The position numbers and the translations under genes were made by a program. From positions 806,001 to 870,000 of the forward strand of contig CAVOIP010000005.1 in NCBI GenBank assembly GCA_963696105.1: 64,000 nucleotides of DNA, read 5' to 3'. This DNA is from CAVRTM01 sp963696105 (GTDB taxonomy: Bacteria > Actinomycetota > Actinomycetes > Actinomycetales > Dermatophilaceae). A model generated the notes under the pieces. It was given only the letters and a program-made list of their open reading frames with translations. It had not been told where the DNA came from and searched no databases. Each line of letters opens with the position of its first letter. Positions within the stretch are counted from its first letter, which is position 1. Below are positions 60,517-64,000 of the stretch, piece by piece.

Positions 60517-61813
60517 ATGACTGATCCGCAACGACCTGGCTCCGGTCCTGGTCCGGGCGTGCCACGCGAAGCGGCTGACTCACCGCCCGTCGCAGCGCCC
60601 CTCGCGAGGGGAAGGTACGGCCGACAGCAGTTGCGCGACCCTGCGGCCGTCAGGAGGCGACGACGTCGACGCCTCCTGACGGCCGCGCCCTTCCTGGCTC
60701 TGCTGTTGTGGGCGGCTGTGTCGTATGCGACGTGGATGCTGCAGCCGACGAGCATGTCTCTTGGCGTGCGCAGCGTCGAGTGGGTCAGATCCGAGGTGCC
60801 TTTCGGCAACCCGCTGGTCGACGAGGTGGAGCACCGGTACTACAGCTGGACGGCGCCCAAGAAGGGCGGCCTGTCGCTGACGAGCCTGCCGGCGGTCGGG
60901 CTGCGCCAGCCGTCAAGTCAGCCGCCCCGGGTCCACAACGTCGCCTGCAGAGGCCATGGCATGGCCGAGGCCGATCAAGCCGATCTTCCCGCACCCGCTA
61001 GCCGGTGAGGGCATCTGGACGCCCACCGGCCCGCCGATCGACAAAGGCCAGCCGGTGCTGGTGACGACCTATCGCCCCGAGCTCGACTATCCGAGCATCG
61101 TCGCGTACGTCGGCTGGTTCGACCACACGCGCACCGCGATCGGCTATTACCCGGGCCGTTACGAGCCGCCGCACGCGGCCGTGCGCGGGCCGATGATGGT
61201 CCCGAACTCCCAGCGTTCCCGGCTGCTTGCCGCCTTCAACGGCGGCTTCACCTACGTGGACGGCCTCAACGGCTCGAGCGACAACGGCCTCTTGAACGAG
61301 CCGCTGAAGCGCGGCAACGCCACGCTCGTGGGCTATCGCGACGGTCACCTCGACATCGTGAACTGGACCGGCGGGCCGAACACCGGGGCGGACGTGGCGT
61401 GGGCCCGCCAGAGCCTGGCGCCGATCGTAGAGAACGGCCGCACCAACCCCGCGTTGAACGCGGACCCGAACAGCCCGCGGTGGGGGTACACGCTCGGCGG
61501 GGTCACCCGCGTCTGGCGTACCGGCGTTGGCATCGACCGACGCGGCAATCTCATCTACGTCGCCGCCCCCGGCCAGACGGTAATCACCCTTGCGAAGATC
61601 TTCCAGCATCTCGGTGCAGTGCGGGCTATGGAGTTCGACATCAACCCTGAATGGCACACGTTCATCACCTACAGCCACCTCCATGGTCTCGACCCGACCC
61701 AGGTCGGACCCAACCCGATGCAGTCGGACACCCGCTACCTCGTCCCCGACGACCGTGACTTCTTTGCGGTATACCAACGATCGCCAGGTTCAGTCACCGT
61801 CCCCTTCAAGTAG
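60517..61813 (+). pseudogene. Membrane-anchored phosphodiester glycosidase (NAGPA domain), frameshifted
   Basis: Two frames make one expected protein. Frame one (from ATG 60517; ATG 60493 also possible) gives a basic N-terminus, a TM segment (LLTAAPFLALLLWAAVSYATWML) and VEHRYYSWTAPKKGGLS. Frame two (from ~60956 to 61813) gives PRPIKPIFPHPLAGEGIW and the NAGPA-type domain (YRPELDYPSIVAYVGWFD; LLAAFNGGFTYVDGLNG; VRAMEFDINPEWHTFI), ending FFAVYQRSPGSVTVPFK. One extra base in ~60938-60960 separates them. If real, the enzyme lacks its anchor unless translation restarts at ATG 60956. Confidence 0.75.
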
Positions 61814-61841
61814 GGATTCCCCCGGCTCGTCGACCACGCGG

Positions 61842-62333
61842 TCACCAAATGTCGAGCTCGATCGTGCCGAGCCGGCTGTCCCAGCGCGGGCCCGGCAGCA
61901 GTTGCGGCTGTTCGTCGGCTCCGCAGTGCGCGCCCCCTTGGGCACACGTTGCCAAGGTCCTCTCCCGGCGGCGGAGGTGGACCAGCGGGACCATCCAGCC
62001 ACCACCGATGTTGACGGATGATCTTTGCCAGGCGGCGCCAAGCATGACCGCGGCGATCACGGCCTTCAGCCCGGCGTGGGCGTCGTCGGAGATCACCAGC
62101 TTGGTTCCGCCCCGTCCGCGGGCCTTCAGGCTGCGCAGGAACGGGGTCCAGAACGCGCCGTCCTCGGAATCGCCCACGGCGGACCCCAGGACCTCACGGC
62201 CTCCCATACGTGTTCCTGGGCGCGACGTACTGCAAGGCCCGCGTCGGTGGTGCCCGCAAACGGCACCGGGTCGCGGGTGGTGTCCCAGGCCGTGGTCGTG
62301 GCCACGGGCGTCAGCGCGGACAGCCGGCCCCAC
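61842..62333 (-). mobile_element. IS256-family transposase remnant, scrambled
   Basis: At about 62022-62207 the frame reads REVLGSAVGDSEDGAFWTPF, then FLRSLKARG, LVISDDAHAGLKAVIA and LGAAWQR, the catalytic core of IS256 (Mutator-like) transposases, with two of the DDE Asp regions. Downstream in the same frame (61845-61893) is RWDSRLGTIELDIW, which belongs upstream in an intact protein (the 'DTRxGxIEL' N-terminal block). The order is therefore rearranged, and both ends are missing. Not functional. Confidence 0.8.
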
Positions 62334-62370
62334 ACGATGGCCCTCTTCACACCCTGAGAACCAGACCGGC

Positions 62371-62382
62371 AGTTACACCACC
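62371..62382 (+). repeat. 12-bp direct repeat AGTTACACCACC, copy 2
   Basis: See copy 1. It lies just right of the transposase remnant, in the position expected for the IS end next to the transposase start. Confidence 0.5.
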
Positions 62383-62413
62383 GGATGGGACATCACCGAC
62401 CCGGGCCAACGAA

Positions 62414-62447
62414 AGAGCCCCGGACCGTGTGGACGATCCGGGGCTCT
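62414..62447 (-). terminator. Terminator downstream of the tRNA-Arg fragment
   Basis: AGAGCCCCGGA / TCCGGGGCTCT, a perfect 11-bp stem (arms 62414-62424 and 62437-62447) with a 12-nt loop, followed on the minus strand by TTTC. It lies 30 nt beyond the tRNA fragment's 3' end, as tRNA terminators do. Confidence 0.75.
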
Positions 62448-62476
62448 GACCTGCAATGTTGTCTCAACCAACAACG

Positions 62477-62519
62477 CGCGCCCGAAGGGATTCGAACCCC
62501 TAACCTTCTGATCCGTAGT
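62477..62519 (-). tRNA. 3' fragment of tRNA-Arg(ACG), possible attachment-site scar
   Basis: On the minus strand the 43 nt run from the anticodon (ACTACGGATCAGA, anticodon ACG) through the T arm (AGGGGTTCGAATCCCTT) to the acceptor 3' side (CGGGCGC plus discriminator G). The 5' half (acceptor 5' strand, D arm, 5' anticodon stem) is absent; the bases to the right do not pair. It is followed by an intact terminator. A partial tRNA starting at the anticodon loop is a common product of integrase-mediated insertion. Confidence 0.7.
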
Positions 62520-62876
62520 TAGCGGACCCGAAGCGCTGTGCTCACCGGCGTCTCCCGCATGAGCGGGACGAGCACAAGCAACCAACTTAGACGCTGTGAA
62601 GCGGCCGCTCCAGACGACCGGTCGCTCCACGGATGGCACACCCGGTACGTCGGGAGCCAACGGCCCTCCAGGACCTCCACAGGACGCGTACGGCGACGCC
62701 AAGAGCGCCGCGGCTGCCCTCCGCTTTCGGAGCGAAAGGACCGCGTGCACCACGTGAGTCGGCGCGCGTCTCACCAATGCTTGCGTGACCGAACTCGAAG
62801 ACGACTACGGGCAAGTAGTCCTCGAACTACCGGTCGCCGGTCGGCGCGGGTACGTCGACCTCACCGAGCAGTCGGG
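62520..62876. other. 357-nt stretch without a recognised gene
   Basis: Between the tRNA fragment and the SRPBCC gene. A short + strand frame (62785 on, VTELEDDYGQVVLELPVAGRRGYVDLTE) looks protein-like but runs into the SRPBCC gene antisense and has no ribosome site; it may be gene debris. A CCCGC-ATGA-GCGGG hairpin occurs near 62553-62570. Confidence 0.4.
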
Positions 62877-63380
62877 TCATGACTCAGCCGCCTCACCTGC
62901 GTCGGTGGAGGACTCGGCGATCCGCTTGATCGCCCGGAGGGTCTTGGGGATGCTGCCGAGGGCCTGCTGCGTGCGGTCGGCGATCTGAACGCGCGCGTCG
63001 TCGCCGAACTTCTCCTCAAACATGGCGATCCCGCCCGGTAGGAACTCCCATGACTCGGTGAGGGCCGTCCCCATCCCCACTGGAGCGAGGGTGAACCCCC
63101 AACGGACGAAGCTGCCACCGACCACCCAGGCGAACTCGCGACCACGATCGGCCGCTACGACCTCCGACCGGGTCTCCCAGGTTCGGTTCGGGAGCACGTT
63201 GCGCCCGGTGAACCAGGCACCGACCTGACCGGCCTCGACCTCGTCGTCCCACCAGCACGACGTACAAATCGGGCTCCACTCGCCGGTGCGGGTGATGTCG
63301 GAGACCAGGTCGTAGAGCTTCTCGGCCGATGCCTCGACCGTGACGGTCTCCTGGTGACTGCGGATGCTCGTCTGGCTCAT
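62877..63380 (-). CDS. SRPBCC-family (polyketide cyclase/START-like) protein
   Basis: 167 residues, ATG 63380 after GGTGGAGGC. HQETVTVEASAEKLYDLVSDITRTGEWSP opens the helix-grip fold; CTSCWWDDEVEAGQVGAWFTGRN and FAWVVGGSFVRWGFTLAP follow. Such proteins bind hydrophobic ligands or act as cyclases. It starts 20 nt after the oxidoreductase stop, so they are probably one operon. Ligand unknown. Confidence 0.85.
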   Translation of the reverse strand: MSQTSIRSHQETVTVEASAEKLYDLVSDITRTGEWSPICTSCWWDDEVEAGQVGAWFTGRNVLPNRTWETRSEVVAADRGREFAWVVGGSFVRWGFTLAPVGMGTALTESWEFLPGGIAMFEEKFGDDARVQIADRTQQALGSIPKTLRAIKRIAESSTDAGEAAES

Positions 63381-63400
63381 GCCTCCACCCTCAGCTGGCG

Positions 63401-64000
63401 TCACTTCTTTTGCCGTCGACTGCCGCCGTGCCAGTCCTCCTGCTTTCCGACCGTATCGGCGTCACCTCCGAGCGCGGCCAGCTGTGGCTGCTCGCGCAGG
63501 CTGCGCTTGAGCTCGGCGAAACCCGGGAAACGGGCCAGCCCGACCACGTGGTCCCACAACTCCGCGGCTGAGTCCTCGCGTGGCAGCCGGCTGATCACCG
63601 GTCCGAAGAAGGCCACACCGGCGGGTGGCTCGAAGTGGATGATGGGCGTGCCCACGTCCTTGCCCGTCAGCGCCAGCGCCTCGTCGGTCTCCTGCCGGAT
63701 CTCAAGGTCCCAGGACTCGTCGTCGAGAGCGTCCGCCAGCTCGAGCGGCAGACCGGCCTCGGCGAGGATGGGCTCGGCGAACTCACGCGTCCCGCGGCGC
63801 TCACGCATCTCGCCCTCGCTGCGCGGCTCGTCGGAGTCCGGAGCGGTGTCAAAGATGTGGGCCCCGAACGCGGCGTACAACGGCGCCATCGCCTCGCGTC
63901 CGTGCTCGGCTCGTGCCCGGGCAGCCACCCGCAGGAGCCGGAGCCCGGCGGTATGGCCGGCTTCGTACTCGGGTGGGAAATGCGCGTCGTAGTCAACCTC
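63401..64000 (-). CDS. DsbA-family oxidoreductase, Rv2466c-like (5'-partial)
   Basis: The visible C-terminal ~199 residues of a mycothiol-dependent reductase-type protein; the N-terminus with the expected CPWC motif lies off the right edge. Seen: APLYAAFGAHIFD, ILAEAGLPLELADALDDESWD, EALALTGKDVGTPIIHFEPPAGVAFFGPVISRLPRE, then AELWDHVVGLARFPGFAELKR. VGTP.IH...VAFFGPV matches M. tuberculosis Rv2466c (from memory). It reduces nitro compounds or peroxides with mycothiol in actinobacteria. Stop 63401, SRPBCC gene downstream. Confidence 0.85.
   Translation of the reverse strand, partial: EVDYDAHFPPEYEAGHTAGLRLLRVAARARAEHGREAMAPLYAAFGAHIFDTAPDSDEPRSEGEMRERRGTREFAEPILAEAGLPLELADALDDESWDLEIRQETDEALALTGKDVGTPIIHFEPPAGVAFFGPVISRLPREDSAAELWDHVVGLARFPGFAELKRSLREQPQLAALGGDADTVGKQEDWHGGSRRQKK

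Noticed and set aside
62477..62560. A complete tRNA gene
   Set aside because: The bases 5' of the anticodon cannot form the D arm, the 5' anticodon strand or the acceptor 5' strand; only the 3' part is present.
62785..62988. Small + strand protein VTELEDDYGQVVLELPV
   Set aside because: It overlaps the SRPBCC gene antisense, lacks a ribosome site, and only the first ~30 residues look protein-like.
1..64000. CRISPR arrays, rRNA genes, prophage modules, integrase genes
   Set aside because: No regularly spaced repeats, rRNA sequence, phage structural genes or integrase motifs were seen in the window.

Overview
The window is a stretch of high-GC actinobacterial (Actinomycetota) chromosome. Codon use is strongly GC-biased with many GTG starts. 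Overlapping ATGA or GTGA gene junctions are frequent. Two clade-typical protein families are present: a deazaflavin/F420-type nitroreductase and an Rv2466c-like DsbA oxidoreductase. The left end carries flagellin and its control genes, so the organism is probably motile. The species cannot be named from the sequence.

Layout. 1-5.1 kb: flagellar locus (partial fliD, fliC, a FliA/WhiG-type sigma factor, flgN, fliW, csrA). The fliC leader carries two CsrA-type sites laid out as in the Bacillus subtilis hag leader. 5.1-9.8 kb: ApbE flavin transferase with a tiny membrane partner, an uncharacterised DNA-binding-like protein, a nitroreductase-family enzyme, a sugar porter and a ChaB-family protein. 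9.9-19.8 kb: a tightly overlapping leftward operon for a surface glycan (three glycosyltransferase genes, one fused to an HprK-like ATPase; a Wzx-like flippase; a large membrane protein; two small membrane proteins; a metallophosphoesterase), followed by a lipoprotein. 20-22.5 kb: a secreted TAP-type peptidase/hydrolase and a conserved hypothetical.

22.6-29.4 kb: a sugar ABC importer (binding protein and two permeases) with its LacI regulator, divergent from a glycogen-debranching-type glycosidase; the shared promoter region has two AACGTT-core palindromes. 29.4-37.3 kb: an AAA+ ATPase, a DUF309 protein, a cysteine desulfurase, a ClC channel, glucose-6-phosphate dehydrogenase and a secreted protein. 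37.6-42.2 kb: a BTAD/AAA regulator followed by a berberine-bridge-type FAD oxidoreductase.

42.3-51.9 kb: the most coherent metabolic system. A leftward operon of two paralogous SIS deglycases, a FrlD-like kinase, a binding protein, two ABC permeases, a HAD phosphatase and an MFS protein faces a LacI regulator. A perfect 14-bp palindrome and a near-copy sit between them. This resembles the frl/gfr systems for Amadori products (fructosamines). Two of its genes, the binding protein and the MFS protein, carry single-base frameshifts.

52-58.5 kb: a TagF-like glycerophosphotransferase, an MBL-fold hydrolase, an Fn3 secreted protein, a cation/proton antiporter, and a coupled pair of MEDS-domain proteins (one with a STAS domain, one with an RsbW-like ATPase). 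58.6-64 kb: a patchy region with a DUF3303 protein, a 5'-truncated phosphatidylserine-decarboxylase-like gene, a frameshifted phosphodiester glycosidase gene, a scrambled IS256-type transposase remnant, a 3' fragment of tRNA-Arg(ACG) that looks like an integration scar, an SRPBCC protein and a partial Rv2466c-like oxidoreductase.

Three genes (near 42.5, 46.5 and 60.95 kb) each need removal of exactly one base to restore their frame. That pattern could reflect base-calling errors as easily as real gene decay.
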